A DNA stretch of 64,000 nt from Vallicoccus soli (GCF_003594885.1 NZ_QZEZ01000001.1:62001-126000), one strand, 5' to 3'. Shown: positions 10,668 through 19,759, counted from the stretch's first letter. A program made the numbers and translations. Notes: generated by a model from the letters alone, not told the origin.

Positions 10668-11672
10668 GTGGCGCAGGAGCGGCAGGTCGTGGTGGTCACC
10701 GGGGCGAGCGCGGGGGTGGGCCGGGCGGTCGCCCGGGCGTACGCCGAGCGCGGGGCGGCGGTCGCGCTGCTCGCGCGGGGTGAGACCGGGCTGGCCGCGG
10801 CCGCGCGCGACGTGCGGGCCCGTGGGGGCGAGGCGCTCGAGCTGCCGGTGGACGTGGCCGACGCGGAGGCGGTGCGCGAGGCCGCGGAGCGCGCGGAGCG
10901 CGCGCTCGGGCCGGTCGACGTGTGGGTCAACGGCGCGTTCTCCTCGGTCTTCGCGCCGTTCCGCCGCATCGCCCCCGACGAGTTCGAGCGGACGACGGCG
11001 GTGACGTACCTCGGGTTCGTCAACGGCACCCGCGCCGCGCTGGACCTCATGGTGCCGCGGGACCGGGGCGTCGTCGTGCAGGTCGGCTCGGCGCTGGCCT
11101 ACCGGGGGATCCCGCTGCAGAGCGCGTACTGCGGTGCGAAGCACGCCATCCAGGGCTTCACCGAGTCGGTGCGCTGCGAGCTCCTGCACGAGGGCAGCCG
11201 GGTCCGGCTGACGATGGTGCAGCTGCCGGCCGTCAACACCCCGCAGTTCGACTGGCTGCGCAACCGGCTCCCGCGGCACGCGCAGCCGGTGCCGCCGATC
11301 TACCAGCCCGAGGTGGCCGCGCGCGCGGTGCTGCACGCCGCGGACCACCCCCGGCGGCGCGAGTACTGGCTCGGCGCCAGCACCGTGGGGACGATCCTCG
11401 CCGACAGGGTCGCGTCGGGGCTGCTGGACCGCTACCTCGCCCGCACCGGCTACGCGAGCCAGCAGGACGACCGGCCGAACGACCCGTCGCGGGAGGGCAA
11501 CCTCTGGTGGCCGGCGGACGGGCCCGACGGCGAGGACCACGGCGCGCACGGCACCTTCGACGACGTCGCCCACGCCCGCTCCCCGCAGTGGGAGCTCAAC
11601 GTGCGCAAGGGCCGGGTCGCGGCCGCCGCCGCCGGCGTCGCCGCCCTGGCCCTCGGCGCCCGCCGCCGCTGA
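10668..11672 (+). CDS. Short-chain dehydrogenase/reductase (SDR)
   Basis: A 334-residue NAD(P)-dependent oxidoreductase. The cofactor motif TGASAGVGRAVA is at residues 10-21, the usual NAG triad is replaced by VNGAFSS, and the catalytic Ser, Tyr and Lys appear in GSALAY...SAYCGAKHA. The C-terminal 80 residues beyond the SDR fold are polar and end in a short hydrophobic helix with a GARRR tail. This extended form is common in actinobacterial SDRs beside carotenoid or stress genes. GTG 10668 is favoured by GGGGAAGGGG upstream. Substrate unknown. Confidence 0.85.
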   Translation: MAQERQVVVVTGASAGVGRAVARAYAERGAAVALLARGETGLAAAARDVRARGGEALELPVDVADAEAVREAAERAERALGPVDVWVNGAFSSVFAPFRRIAPDEFERTTAVTYLGFVNGTRAALDLMVPRDRGVVVQVGSALAYRGIPLQSAYCGAKHAIQGFTESVRCELLHEGSRVRLTMVQLPAVNTPQFDWLRNRLPRHAQPVPPIYQPEVAARAVLHAADHPRRREYWLGASTVGTILADRVASGLLDRYLARTGYASQQDDRPNDPSREGNLWWPADGPDGEDHGAHGTFDDVAHARSPQWELNVRKGRVAAAAAGVAALALGARRR

Positions 11673-11677
11673 GCGCG

Positions 11678-11714
11678 CCGCGGCCCGGCCCCCGTGGCGA
11701 GGACCGGGCCGCGG
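11678..11714. terminator. Bidirectional hairpin between SDR and MMPL genes
   Basis: CCGCGGCCCGG (11678-11688) pairs perfectly with CCGGGCCGCGG (11704-11714) around a 15-base loop. It lies between convergent stops. No T-tract, as is usual in high-GC actinomycetes. Confidence 0.7.
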
Positions 11715-11723
11715 GAGCGCGGG

Positions 11724-14042
11724 TCAGGCGGGCTGCGGCGCGCCCTCCGGCCGCGGGGCCGGCGCGGGCGCCGGCTCCGGGACCTCGAGCCGCCCCTCGA
11801 CGTGCAGCGCGGGCACGGCGCGGTCGAGCCAGCGGGGCATCCACCAGTTCGCCCGGCCCAGCAGGTGCATCGCGGCGGGGACGAGGAGCAGGCGCACCAC
11901 CGTGGCGTCGACGAGGATCGCCGCGGCCAGGCCGATGCCGATGACCTTGAGGAACACCGCGGGGCTCGGCACGAACGCGCCGAAGACGACGACCATGATC
12001 GCGGCCGCGGCGGTGATGACGCGCGCGGTGCCGGCCAGGCCGGCGAGGACGGAGCCGGCGTTGTCGCCCGTGCGGACCCACGCCTCGCGCATCCGGGCCA
12101 CGAGGAAGACCTCGTAGTCCATCGAGAGCCCGAAGAGCACCGCGAACATGAGCACCGGGATGAACGCCGGCAGCGGCGTCTCGCCGTCGATCCCGACGAG
12201 CTGCCCGGCCCAGCCGCCCTGCAGGACGAGCGCCACCACCCCGTACGCCGCGGCGATGGACAGCAGGTTCATCACGGCCGCGGTGAGCGCGACGACGACC
12301 GAGCGGAACGCGGCGACGAGCAGCAGCACCGACAGGGCCACCACGCCGCCGATGAGCAGCGGCAGCCGCGAGGCGACGTCCTCGTTGGAGTCGACCGCGG
12401 AGGCGGTGACGCCGCCGACGTGCACGAGCGCGCCGGTGCCGGCGGTGGCCGCGGGGACGACGTCGTCGCGCAGGCGGTGGACGAGGTCCTCGGTGGCCGA
12501 GGACTGCGGGCCGCTCGTCGGGACGACGGTGAGGACGGCGGTGTCGCCGGCCGGGTTGGGCTGCGCCGGGGTCACCGACGCGACGCCCGGGGTCGCGGCC
12601 AGCGCCGCGCGCAGCGGGTCCAGGGCCGCGGTGTCGCCGGGCCGCCCGAGCTCGGCGGCGAGCAGCAGCGGGCCGTTCGCGCCCGGGCCGAAGCCGTCGG
12701 CGACGAGGTCGTACGCGGTGCGGGTGGAGGTGCCCACCGGGTCGTTGCCGGCGTCGGGGAAGCCGAAGCGCAGCCCGAGCGCGGGAGCGGCGAGCACGAG
12801 CAGCGCTGCGACGCCCGCGACCGCGGCGAGCACGCGGTGCCGCTGCACGGTGCGGCTCCACGCCGTCCAGCGCGGCGACGGGGCGTGCCCGGCGGCGCGG
12901 GCCCGGGCGCGCCGGGGCAGGGGCAGGCGCAGCCGGTCGACGTGCCGGCCGAGGTAGCCGAGCAGGGCCGGGAACAGCGTGACGGACGCGGCCAGCACGA
13001 CGAGCACGGCGAGGATGGTCACGAGCGCCGCGCCGCGCATGTAGGTCAGGCCCATCGCGAAGAGGCCGAGCATGCTCACGACGACCGTGGTGCCGGCGAC
13101 GACGACCGCGCGGCCCGCGGTGTCGAGCGTCGCCCCCGCGGCCTCCTCCGAGCCCAGACCGGCCTCGCGCCACTCGCGGTAGCGGGTGACCATGAGCAGC
13201 GCGTAGTCGATGCCGATCCCGATGCCCATCATCGTCGCGAGCGACGTCGACCAGTCCGGCACGGCGACGAGCCCGGCGACGACCCCGGTCAGCAGCCCGC
13301 TGACCGCGAGGCCGCCGAGCGCGACGAGCAGCGGCAGGCCCGCGGCGACGACCGACCCGAAGACGAGCAGCAGCACCACGGTCGCGGCGGCCAGGCCGAT
13401 CGCCTCCGAGCCGACCTCGCCCTGCTGCGCCTGCGCGACCACCTGGCCGCCGAGGGCGACCTCGAGGCCCGGGCGCTCCGCGGCCTCGGCGATCGCGAGC
13501 ATCTCCTCGGCGTCCTCGACCGGCACGTCGACGGGGTTGACGACGTCGAGGCGCAGGTGCCCCAGCGCCGTGCGCCCGTCGGCGCTGACCGAGCCCGGCT
13601 GCGCGTACGGGTCCTCGACCGCCGCCACGTGGGGGGCGCCGCCGAGCTCGGCGAGCAGGGCGGCGACGTCCGCGCGCACCTCCGGCGCCGTCACCGGGCC
13701 CTCGGAGCGCACCACGACGTCGACCGTGTCGCCGCTGGCGGCGGGGAACCGCTGCTGGAGCAGGTCCTGCGCCTGGCGGCTGTCCGAGCCCGGCACCGAG
13801 TAGTCGGCCTCGAACTCGCCGGACGCCGTCACCGACAGCACGAGGGCGCCGACCAGGGCGGCGACCCACAGCAGCACCACCCGGCCGCGGCGGCGGTGGG
13901 CGAGCCGGCCGAGGCGGCCGAGCGGGCCGAGGCCGCCGAGGTCGGGCAGGCCGGACGGGCCGGGCGCGCCGGGCGAGGGGGGCGAGGGGGGCGAGGGGGA
14001 CGGGTCGGGCGGAGCGGTGCGCGGTCCGGGCAGGCGGGGCAT
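11724..14042 (-). CDS. MMPL-family RND transporter
   Basis: A 772-residue membrane transporter with twelve helices and two large extracytoplasmic loops (after helices 1 and 7), in the duplicated arrangement of the MmpL/RND superfamily. Recognisable motifs are GIGIDYALLMVTRYRE in helix 4 and GLSMDYEVFLVARMRE in helix 10, each with the proton-relay Asp-Tyr pair. The N-terminus is Pro/Ser-rich. I prefer the ATG at 14042, preceded by GGAAGGA, over one five codons upstream. Family members export lipids, siderophores or drugs. It is divergent from a TetR gene and shares its promoter region with a 15-bp palindrome. Confidence 0.9.
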   Translation of the reverse strand: MPRLPGPRTAPPDPSPSPPSPPSPGAPGPSGLPDLGGLGPLGRLGRLAHRRRGRVVLLWVAALVGALVLSVTASGEFEADYSVPGSDSRQAQDLLQQRFPAASGDTVDVVVRSEGPVTAPEVRADVAALLAELGGAPHVAAVEDPYAQPGSVSADGRTALGHLRLDVVNPVDVPVEDAEEMLAIAEAAERPGLEVALGGQVVAQAQQGEVGSEAIGLAAATVVLLLVFGSVVAAGLPLLVALGGLAVSGLLTGVVAGLVAVPDWSTSLATMMGIGIGIDYALLMVTRYREWREAGLGSEEAAGATLDTAGRAVVVAGTTVVVSMLGLFAMGLTYMRGAALVTILAVLVVLAASVTLFPALLGYLGRHVDRLRLPLPRRARARAAGHAPSPRWTAWSRTVQRHRVLAAVAGVAALLVLAAPALGLRFGFPDAGNDPVGTSTRTAYDLVADGFGPGANGPLLLAAELGRPGDTAALDPLRAALAATPGVASVTPAQPNPAGDTAVLTVVPTSGPQSSATEDLVHRLRDDVVPAATAGTGALVHVGGVTASAVDSNEDVASRLPLLIGGVVALSVLLLVAAFRSVVVALTAAVMNLLSIAAAYGVVALVLQGGWAGQLVGIDGETPLPAFIPVLMFAVLFGLSMDYEVFLVARMREAWVRTGDNAGSVLAGLAGTARVITAAAAIMVVVFGAFVPSPAVFLKVIGIGLAAAILVDATVVRLLLVPAAMHLLGRANWWMPRWLDRAVPALHVEGRLEVPEPAPAPAPRPEGAPQPA

Positions 14043-14093
14043 GCCGGGTCCTTCCATGACGAGACGTCAGCGAGGTGACGAGGACTCTGATCC

Positions 14094-14108
14094 GTGAAGC
14101 GCCTTCAC
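14094..14108. promoter_or_regulatory. Candidate TetR operator (GTGAAG-CGC-CTTCAC)
   Basis: A perfect 6-bp inverted repeat with a 3-bp centre in the 138-base gap between the divergent MMPL (start 14042) and TetR (start 14181) genes. Size and position fit a TetR dimer site controlling both. The half-site is the same hexamer as at 3513-3530 but with the arms reversed in order and a shorter spacer. Confidence 0.55.
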
Positions 14109-14180
14109 GAAAGCGCAGGGCCGTCACGCTGTCAAGGGTGTTAACGTCGGTGACGACCATTCGCACGACGAGGAGGCCGC

Positions 14181-14933
14181 ATGGCGGAGGGAGCCGCGGG
14201 AGGCGCCCCGGGATACGTGCCGACGAGGCGCGAGCGCGCCCGGGCGGCGACGGTGGACGAGATCAAGCAGACCGCGCTGCGCCTCGTGCGCGAGCGCGGC
14301 ACCACCGACGTCCCGTTCGCCGACGTGGCGCGCGCCATGGGGATGACCGCCCCGGCGCTCTACCGCTACTTCGCCGACCGCGACGCGCTGCTCACCGCGC
14401 TGCTCACCGACGCGTACGGCGACCTGGCCGACGCGCTGGCCGGGGCCGCGGCGCAGGTGCCGGAGGACGACCTCGGGTCCCGCCTGCTCGTCGTGGGCCG
14501 CGCCTACCGCGACTGGGCCCGGCGCGAGCCCCAGCGGTTCGCGCTGATGTTCGGCCTGCCCGTCCCGGGCTACCACGCGCCGGAGGAGGGCCCGCTCACC
14601 GAGGCCGCGAAGCGGGCGGTGCGCAACCTGCACGGGCTCATGACCTCCGCCGCCGCCGCGGGGCGGCTCGGGCCGCCGCTGCTCACCGGGGTGGCGGAGC
14701 CGGTCGCGCAGGAGATGTGCGCGACCCAGGAGGGCTGGTACGACGACCCGCTGCCGGCCGACAGCTACCAGGCGATGCTGCACCTGTGGTCGCTGCTGCA
14801 GGGCGCGGTGACCCTCGACGCGTACGGGCACTTCGACTGGCTGTCCGAGGCGACCCGCGACGCCCTCTTCGACGCGCAGGTCCGCCTCGGTGCGCGCCTG
14901 GCCGGCCTCCCGGAGCCGCCTGAGGGCGCCTGA
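14181..14933 (+). CDS. TetR-family transcriptional regulator
   Basis: A 250-residue regulator. Residues about 15-70 form the TetR helix-turn-helix (TVDEIKQTALRLVRERG followed by ADVARAMGMTAPALYRYFADRDAL, in two parts). The ligand-binding region with W, H and G positions resembles the WHG/TetR_C_13 domain. The ATG is preceded by GAGGAGG. Divergent from the MMPL exporter, which it probably represses through the palindrome at 14094-14108; the inducer is likely an exported lipophilic compound. Confidence 0.9.
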   Translation: MAEGAAGGAPGYVPTRRERARAATVDEIKQTALRLVRERGTTDVPFADVARAMGMTAPALYRYFADRDALLTALLTDAYGDLADALAGAAAQVPEDDLGSRLLVVGRAYRDWARREPQRFALMFGLPVPGYHAPEEGPLTEAAKRAVRNLHGLMTSAAAAGRLGPPLLTGVAEPVAQEMCATQEGWYDDPLPADSYQAMLHLWSLLQGAVTLDAYGHFDWLSEATRDALFDAQVRLGARLAGLPEPPEGA

Positions 14934-14983
14934 GCGGCGCGGGCACCGCCGTCCCGGGCCGCCTCGGGGGCACCCTCAGGCGG
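14916..14983. terminator. Inverted repeat spanning both convergent stop codons
   Basis: CCGCCTGAGGGCGCC (14916-14930) is complementary, with one mismatch-type pair, to GGCACCCTCAGGCGG (14969-14983), leaving a 38-base loop. The arms reach into the 3' ends of the TetR and alkyltransferase-like genes. Possible bidirectional terminator. Confidence 0.45.
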
Positions 14984-15320
14984 GCGGGCGGCCGTCCCAC
15001 CGCGCCGCGGCGAGGTCGACCCGCCCGTCCTCGACCGGCACCCCCTCGGCGGCGAGCCGGGCCAGGGCGCGCTCGCGCCCGACCGGCGCGGGCCGGCCGT
15101 CGGCGAGCACGACCCGCCACCACGGCACGTCGTGCCCGTGGTGCGCGAGCACCACCCCGACCGCCCGCGGGCTGGACTCGCCGAGCCACTCGCGCACGTC
15201 GCCGTAGGTCATCACGCGCCCGGCCGGCACCTGCGCGACCACCTCGAGCACCCGCTCGGCGTACGCGCTCGGCTCGTGCGCGCTCCTCGGTCCCACCGCC
15301 CCGCCCACGCGGCGCAGCAT
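14976..15320 (-). CDS. Alkyltransferase-like protein (MGMT family without catalytic Cys)
   Basis: A 114-residue DNA-repair protein of the O6-alkylguanine-DNA alkyltransferase fold. The winged helix and the arginine-finger region PAGRVMTYGDV are present, but the active-site PCHRV is replaced by P66-W67-W68-R69-V, so it cannot accept an alkyl group. Such ATL proteins bind O6-alkylguanine lesions and hand them to nucleotide-excision repair. ATG 15320 is the best start but lacks a clear ribosome binding site. Its start codon overlaps the divergent lycopene cyclase's ATG on the opposite strand within GCATGC. Confidence 0.85.
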   Translation of the reverse strand: MLRRVGGAVGPRSAHEPSAYAERVLEVVAQVPAGRVMTYGDVREWLGESSPRAVGVVLAHHGHDVPWWRVVLADGRPAPVGRERALARLAAEGVPVEDGRVDLAAARWDGRPPA

Positions 15321-16575
15321 GCCCGATGCTGGGGCCGTGCCCACCCGCCCCGCCGTCCGCGCCGAGCCCGACACCACCGACCTGACCGCGGACGTCGCCG
15401 TGGTGGGGGCCGGCGCCGCGGGGCTCGCGCTGGCCGACGCCCTGGCCCGCCGCGGCGCGGGCGAGCGGGTCGCGCTGCTCGAGACGCCCCGGGCGGACCT
15501 GCGCAGCCCGGAGCGCACCTGGTGCTCCTGGCAGGACCCGGCCTCCCCGGCGCTCGCCGGGTCGGTCGGCGCGGTGTGGCCGCACGCCGACGTCGTCGGG
15601 CCCGGCGGCGCCCGGCAGCGGCTCGACCTGCCCGTGCCGTACGTCCTCGTGCGCAGCGGCGACCACGCGCGGGCGGTGGGCGCGCGGCTGGCCGCCGCCG
15701 GTGCCCGGCGGCTCGCGGTGACGGTGACCGGGCTGCGGGACTCCCCGGACGAGCCGCGCGCGGTGGTGCGCGGGCACGACGCCGAGGGCCGGCCGGTGCG
15801 GGTGCGGGCCCGGTGGGTCGTCGACACCCGCCCGCCGCGCCTGCCCCCCGAGGTGCCGCCCGGGCGCACCCGGCTGCTGCAGCACTTCCGCGGCTGGTTC
15901 GTGCGCACCCGCGAGGACGCCTTCGACCCGGCGGCCGCCGTGCTCATGGACTTCCGCCCGCCGCAGCCGCCGGGCGAGGTGGCCTTCGGCTACGTCCTGC
16001 CGACGTCGCCGCGCGAGGCGCTGGTCGAGTACACCGGGTTCTCCGCGGCGCCGCTGGACGGCGCCGGCTACGACGCGGCCCTGCGGGCGTACGCGGCCAC
16101 GGCGGGCCTGCCGCCGTTCGACGTGGTCGCGGTGGAGCAGGGCGTCGTGCCCATGACCGACGAGCCGCTGCCGCGGGTCGTCGGGCCGCGCACGGTGCGC
16201 CTCGGCACCGCGGGCGGGGCGACGCGGCCCTCGACGGGCTACACGTTCGCCGCCGCGCTGCGCCAGGCCGAGGCCGTGGCCGGCGCCCTCGTCGCCGGGC
16301 GCCCGCCGGTGCCGCCGCGAGCGTACCGCCGACGGCACCTGGCCATGGACTCCCTGCTCCTGCGCGCCCTGGTGACGGGGCGGGTCGAGGGCGCGGCCTT
16401 CCTCGCCGACCTCTTCGCCCGGCACCCGGCCGAGCGGGTCGTGCGCTTCCTCGACGGCGCGACGTCCCCGTGGGAGGACCTCGCGCTCATGCGGACCGCC
16501 CCGCGCGGCCCGATGCTCGCCACGGTCGCGGAGCGCGCCCTGCCGCGGGGACTGCGCCGCCAGCCCCGGGGGTAG
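15319..16575 (+). CDS. crtY: Lycopene beta-cyclase (CrtY/CrtL type)
   Basis: A 418-residue flavoprotein that closes the ends of lycopene to beta-ionone rings in carotenoid synthesis. The dinucleotide motif VVGAGAAGLALADAL lies near residues 31-45. The family's catalytic region shows LQHFRGWFV, MDFRPPQ and GTAGGATRPSTGYTF (about residues 300-314), diagnostic for lycopene cyclases. A GTG at 15337 is an alternative start that would avoid overlapping the divergent ATL gene. No other carotenoid gene is nearby, so the pathway is split across the chromosome. Pigmented cells are expected. Confidence 0.88.
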   Translation: MPDAGAVPTRPAVRAEPDTTDLTADVAVVGAGAAGLALADALARRGAGERVALLETPRADLRSPERTWCSWQDPASPALAGSVGAVWPHADVVGPGGARQRLDLPVPYVLVRSGDHARAVGARLAAAGARRLAVTVTGLRDSPDEPRAVVRGHDAEGRPVRVRARWVVDTRPPRLPPEVPPGRTRLLQHFRGWFVRTREDAFDPAAAVLMDFRPPQPPGEVAFGYVLPTSPREALVEYTGFSAAPLDGAGYDAALRAYAATAGLPPFDVVAVEQGVVPMTDEPLPRVVGPRTVRLGTAGGATRPSTGYTFAAALRQAEAVAGALVAGRPPVPPRAYRRRHLAMDSLLLRALVTGRVEGAAFLADLFARHPAERVVRFLDGATSPWEDLALMRTAPRGPMLATVAERALPRGLRRQPRG

Positions 16576-16585
16576 TCGGTCGCCC

Positions 16586-17494
16586 GTGGCGGAGACGGGC
16601 GGCACGACCAGGACGGTCCTCGTGGCGACGGCCGCGAACGGGCTCATCGCGGTGGCCAAGGGCGTGGCGGCCGTGCTCACCGGCTCGGCGGCGCTGCTCG
16701 CCGAGACGCTGCACTCGGTGGCGGACACGGCCAACGAGGTGCTGCTCTTCGTGGGCCTGCGCCGCAGCGAGCGCCGGGTGGACCCCGAGCACCCCTTCGG
16801 CTGGGGGCAGGAGCGCTACTTCTGGTCGCTGCTCGCCGCCGTCGGCATCTTCGTCGTGGGCGGGGTCGCCTCGGTGTACGAGGGCGTGCGCGCCCTCCGC
16901 GAGCCCGAGCCGCTCGGCTCGGTGTGGCCGGGCGTCGCCGTGCTGGTCCTCTCGGCGGCCCTCGAGGGCTGGTCGTGGCGCACGGCCCGGCGCGAGCTGA
17001 GCGGCGACGCCGCCCGGCGGCGGATGTCGCGCCGGCGCTTCATGCAGGTGTCCTCCGACCCCGCGGCGACCACGGTCTACCTCGAGGACTCCGCGGCGCT
17101 CGTCGGCATCGCGCTCGCCCTGTCGGCGCTGCTCCTGCACGCCGCCACCGGCGACGCGGTCTGGGACGGCCTCGCGAGCATCCTCATCGGCCTGCTGCTC
17201 GTGGCCGTCGCCTTCGTGCTCGTGCGGCGCAACCAGGCCCTGCTCGTGGACACCTCCGCCCCGCAGCCCCTCGTGGACGACCTGCGCCGCGTGGTCGGCG
17301 CGCACGGCTGGGTCCGCGAGGTCCCGGCGCTCAGCGCCGTGTGGATCGGTCCGCGGCGCCTGCTCGTCGTCGTCGACGTCCGGGTCGACCCCGAGGGCCC
17401 CGCCGCCGGCCTCGTGCAGGACGTGGCGCGGCTGCGCGAGGAGCTGCTGCACCGCCCGTACGTCGCGCGGGCCGAGGTCACGCCGGTCCCGTAG
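16586..17494 (+). CDS. Cation diffusion facilitator, SLC30A9-like subfamily
   Basis: A 302-residue membrane transporter with about six helices and a small C-terminal cytoplasmic domain. The first metal-site motif is HSVADTANE (HxxxD, about residues 38-45). In helix 5 the normal HxxxD is replaced by LEDSAAL, preceded by SSDPAATTVY; this E-D pattern marks the ZnT9/SLC30A9-like branch rather than classical zinc exporters. The GTG start is 10 bases after lycopene cyclase. Substrate is probably a divalent cation; the altered second site makes Zn export uncertain. Confidence 0.8.
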   Translation: MAETGGTTRTVLVATAANGLIAVAKGVAAVLTGSAALLAETLHSVADTANEVLLFVGLRRSERRVDPEHPFGWGQERYFWSLLAAVGIFVVGGVASVYEGVRALREPEPLGSVWPGVAVLVLSAALEGWSWRTARRELSGDAARRRMSRRRFMQVSSDPAATTVYLEDSAALVGIALALSALLLHAATGDAVWDGLASILIGLLLVAVAFVLVRRNQALLVDTSAPQPLVDDLRRVVGAHGWVREVPALSAVWIGPRRLLVVVDVRVDPEGPAAGLVQDVARLREELLHRPYVARAEVTPVP

Positions 17495-17507
17495 GGGACC
17501 GCGCCCG

Positions 17508-19007
17508 TCAGGGCAGGACGATCTCCTCGCGCCGCAGGTCCACGCCGCCGGTGATGGCCACGAGGACGCGCTCCGGGGGCACCGGCCGGCCGAGGAAGTA
17601 GCCCTGGCCGATGCGGAAGTCGAGGTCGGCGACGGCCTGCAGCTCCGAGGCGGTCTCCAGGCCCTCGACGACGGCCTCGAGCCCCAGCGCGGCGGCGAGG
17701 TCGGCGACCGCGCGCACGATGGCCTGGTTGTCCGGGTCGGTGTCCAGGCCGACGACGAAGGAGCGGTCGACCTTGACCGCGTCGACCGGGAAGCGCCGCA
17801 GGTAGGCGAGCGAGGAGTAGCCGGTGCCGAAGTCGTCCACGACGAGGCGCACCCCGAGGGCCCGCAGGCGCTCGAGGGCCTCGGCGGTCGTGGGGATGTC
17901 GCGCATGAGGACGCCCTCGGTCAGCTCGAGCCCCAGGCGGTCGGGCGCGAGCCCGCTGCCCTCGAGCGTGCGGGCGACGACGTCGACGAGCCGGGAGTCC
18001 GCCAGCAGGCGCCCGGAGACGTTCACCCAGACCGCGGGGCCGGCGTCACCGAGGTCGCGCCCCCAGGCGGCGGCCTGCCGGCACGCCTCGGCGAGCACCC
18101 AGGCGTCGAGGTCGGCGAGCAGCCCGGCCTCCTCCGCGGCCGGCAGGAACGCGCCGGGCCCGAGCAGCTGCCCGTCGGGGTGCGCCCAGCGCACGAGCGC
18201 CTCCACGGCGCGCACCTGCCCGCTCGCGAGGTCCACCAGCGGCTGGTAGTGCACGCGCAGCTCGCCGCGCGGGATGGCCCGGTGCAGCGCGGTCTGCAGC
18301 TGCATCCGCTCCAGCGCCCGCGCGCGCATCCGCTCGTCGAACACCTTGACGGCGGCGCGCCCGGCGCGCTTCGCGGCGTACATGGCGGCGTCGGCGTCGC
18401 GCAGCAGGTCCTGCCCCGGCACCGGCTTCTCGGAGGTGGCGACGCCGACGCTGCCGGAGGAGTAGAGCTCGCGGCGACCGAGGACGAACGGGCGGGCCAG
18501 GGCCTGCGCGACGCGCCCCGCGACCTTCTCGGCGGTGGCGGCGTCGGGCAGGTCCTCGCAGAGCACGACGAACTCGTCGCCGCCGAGGCGGGCGAGCGTG
18601 TCCTCGGGCCGGATGGCCTCGCGCAGCCGGGTGGACACCTCGACGAGCAGCTGGTCGCCCACGCCGTGGCCGAAGGAGTCGTTGACGTCCTTGAAGTTGT
18701 CCAGGTCGGTGTAGATGAGCCCGATCGTCCCGGGGTGCCGGTCGAGCCGGGCGAGGGCGTGGTCGAGCCGGTCGAGCAGCAGCGCGCGGTTGCCGAGCCC
18801 GGTGAGGGGGTCGTGCAGCGCCTGGTGCTGCAGCTCCTCGCGGAAGGCGAGCCGCTCCTCGACGCTCTCGGACAGCGCGACGGCCATCCGCCGGACCCGG
18901 GCGCGCCACAGGCCCGCGGCGACGGCGGCGCCCGCGGCGCCGGCGGCGAGGGCGGCCTCGCGGGCCGCGCGCCGTACGGGTCGACCGTTCCCGTCCATCC
19001 TCGCCAT
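17508..19007 (-). CDS. Membrane-anchored GGDEF-EAL protein (c-di-GMP turnover)
   Basis: A 499-residue bifunctional signalling protein. One N-terminal hydrophobic segment (about residues 14-34) is followed by a diguanylate cyclase domain with intact GGDEF at 142-146 and an RxxD inhibitory site (R133-D136). A phosphodiesterase domain follows with EAL at 269-271, DDFGTGYSS and a GYFLGRP end. All main catalytic signatures are present, so it could make or degrade c-di-GMP. There is no sensory domain beyond the short anchor. Convergent with the CDF gene. Confidence 0.92.
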   Translation of the reverse strand: MARMDGNGRPVRRAAREAALAAGAAGAAVAAGLWRARVRRMAVALSESVEERLAFREELQHQALHDPLTGLGNRALLLDRLDHALARLDRHPGTIGLIYTDLDNFKDVNDSFGHGVGDQLLVEVSTRLREAIRPEDTLARLGGDEFVVLCEDLPDAATAEKVAGRVAQALARPFVLGRRELYSSGSVGVATSEKPVPGQDLLRDADAAMYAAKRAGRAAVKVFDERMRARALERMQLQTALHRAIPRGELRVHYQPLVDLASGQVRAVEALVRWAHPDGQLLGPGAFLPAAEEAGLLADLDAWVLAEACRQAAAWGRDLGDAGPAVWVNVSGRLLADSRLVDVVARTLEGSGLAPDRLGLELTEGVLMRDIPTTAEALERLRALGVRLVVDDFGTGYSSLAYLRRFPVDAVKVDRSFVVGLDTDPDNQAIVRAVADLAAALGLEAVVEGLETASELQAVADLDFRIGQGYFLGRPVPPERVLVAITGGVDLRREEIVLP

Positions 19008-19051
19008 CCCGGTAGGTCATCGCAGAGTGGTCATTGCGCCACGAACAGTAC

Positions 19052-19088
19052 GGGGCCGGGCGGGGGACGTCGTCCCCGGCCCGGCCCC
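19052..19088 (-). terminator. Terminator of the DUF3618/Holin-X operon
   Basis: A 10-bp perfect GC stem (19052-19061 with 19079-19088), extended by five further pairs inside, lies just past the stop of the leftward DUF3618 gene and before the GGDEF-EAL gene. A second small palindrome CCCCCGTACGGGGG follows at 19091-19104. Confidence 0.7.
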
Positions 19089-19108
19089 GTCCCCCGTACG
19101 GGGGAGCG

Positions 19109-19759
19109 TCAGCGCTGCTGCACGTCCTGGCGCGCCTGCTGCGCGTGCTCCTGGGCGTCGCCCTTCACGCCCTGCGCGGCGGAGGTGCCCTCCTCCTTGA
19201 CCGTCTGCGCGGCCTGCGTGGCGGTGTCCTTGACCGACGCCACGGCCTGCTGCGCGGCCGGCTGCATGTCGTCCTTGATCTGGTTGGCGACCTGCTGCGC
19301 CTGCTCCTTGAGCGGCTCGGCCGCGCTCTTCGCGGCCTCGGTGAGCCGCGACGCCGCCTGCTGCTCCTTCTCGCTCGCCGGCAGCAGGCTCGACACGAGC
19401 CAGCCGACGCCGAAGGCGATGAGCCCGGCGGCGAGGGGGTTGCCCTCGGCCTTGGCGCGCGCCTGGTGCGCGACGTCCTGACCGGTGCCGGCCGCGTGGT
19501 CGCGGGCCGAGGCGAGGCGGTCGCCCACGCCCGGGCCGTCGGACGAGGAGTGCATCCGGTCCTGCACGACCGAGACCTTGTCGTGGGCGGAGCCCATGAT
19601 CCGGTCCTTGAGGCCGGTCGCCGCGGTCCTGGTCCGGGTGACCCGCCGCTCGACGACGCGACCCGGGTTCACCTTCTCGTTCAGCGCGTCGACGTCGTAC
19701 GTCAGCTCCCGGCGCGTGTCCTCGATCTCGCGCCTCAGCTGCTCCGGGTCCGTGCCCAT
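19109..19759 (-). CDS. DUF3618-containing protein with amphipathic repeat tail
   Basis: A 216-residue protein. Residues 5-55 form the DUF3618 region (DPEQLRREIEDTRREL pattern), a hydrophobic stretch PLAAGLIAFGVGWLVSSLLP lies near residues 108-127, and the C-terminal 80 residues are a long Ala/Gln/Lys amphipathic helix of LEA/apolipoprotein style. The ATG has AAGGAGG at good spacing. It is the last gene of a three-gene set with the Holin-X and coiled-coil genes, an arrangement seen across actinobacteria that I associate with envelope or osmotic stress; the molecular role is unknown. Confidence 0.85.
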   Translation of the reverse strand: MGTDPEQLRREIEDTRRELTYDVDALNEKVNPGRVVERRVTRTRTAATGLKDRIMGSAHDKVSVVQDRMHSSSDGPGVGDRLASARDHAAGTGQDVAHQARAKAEGNPLAAGLIAFGVGWLVSSLLPASEKEQQAASRLTEAAKSAAEPLKEQAQQVANQIKDDMQPAAQQAVASVKDTATQAAQTVKEEGTSAAQGVKGDAQEHAQQARQDVQQR

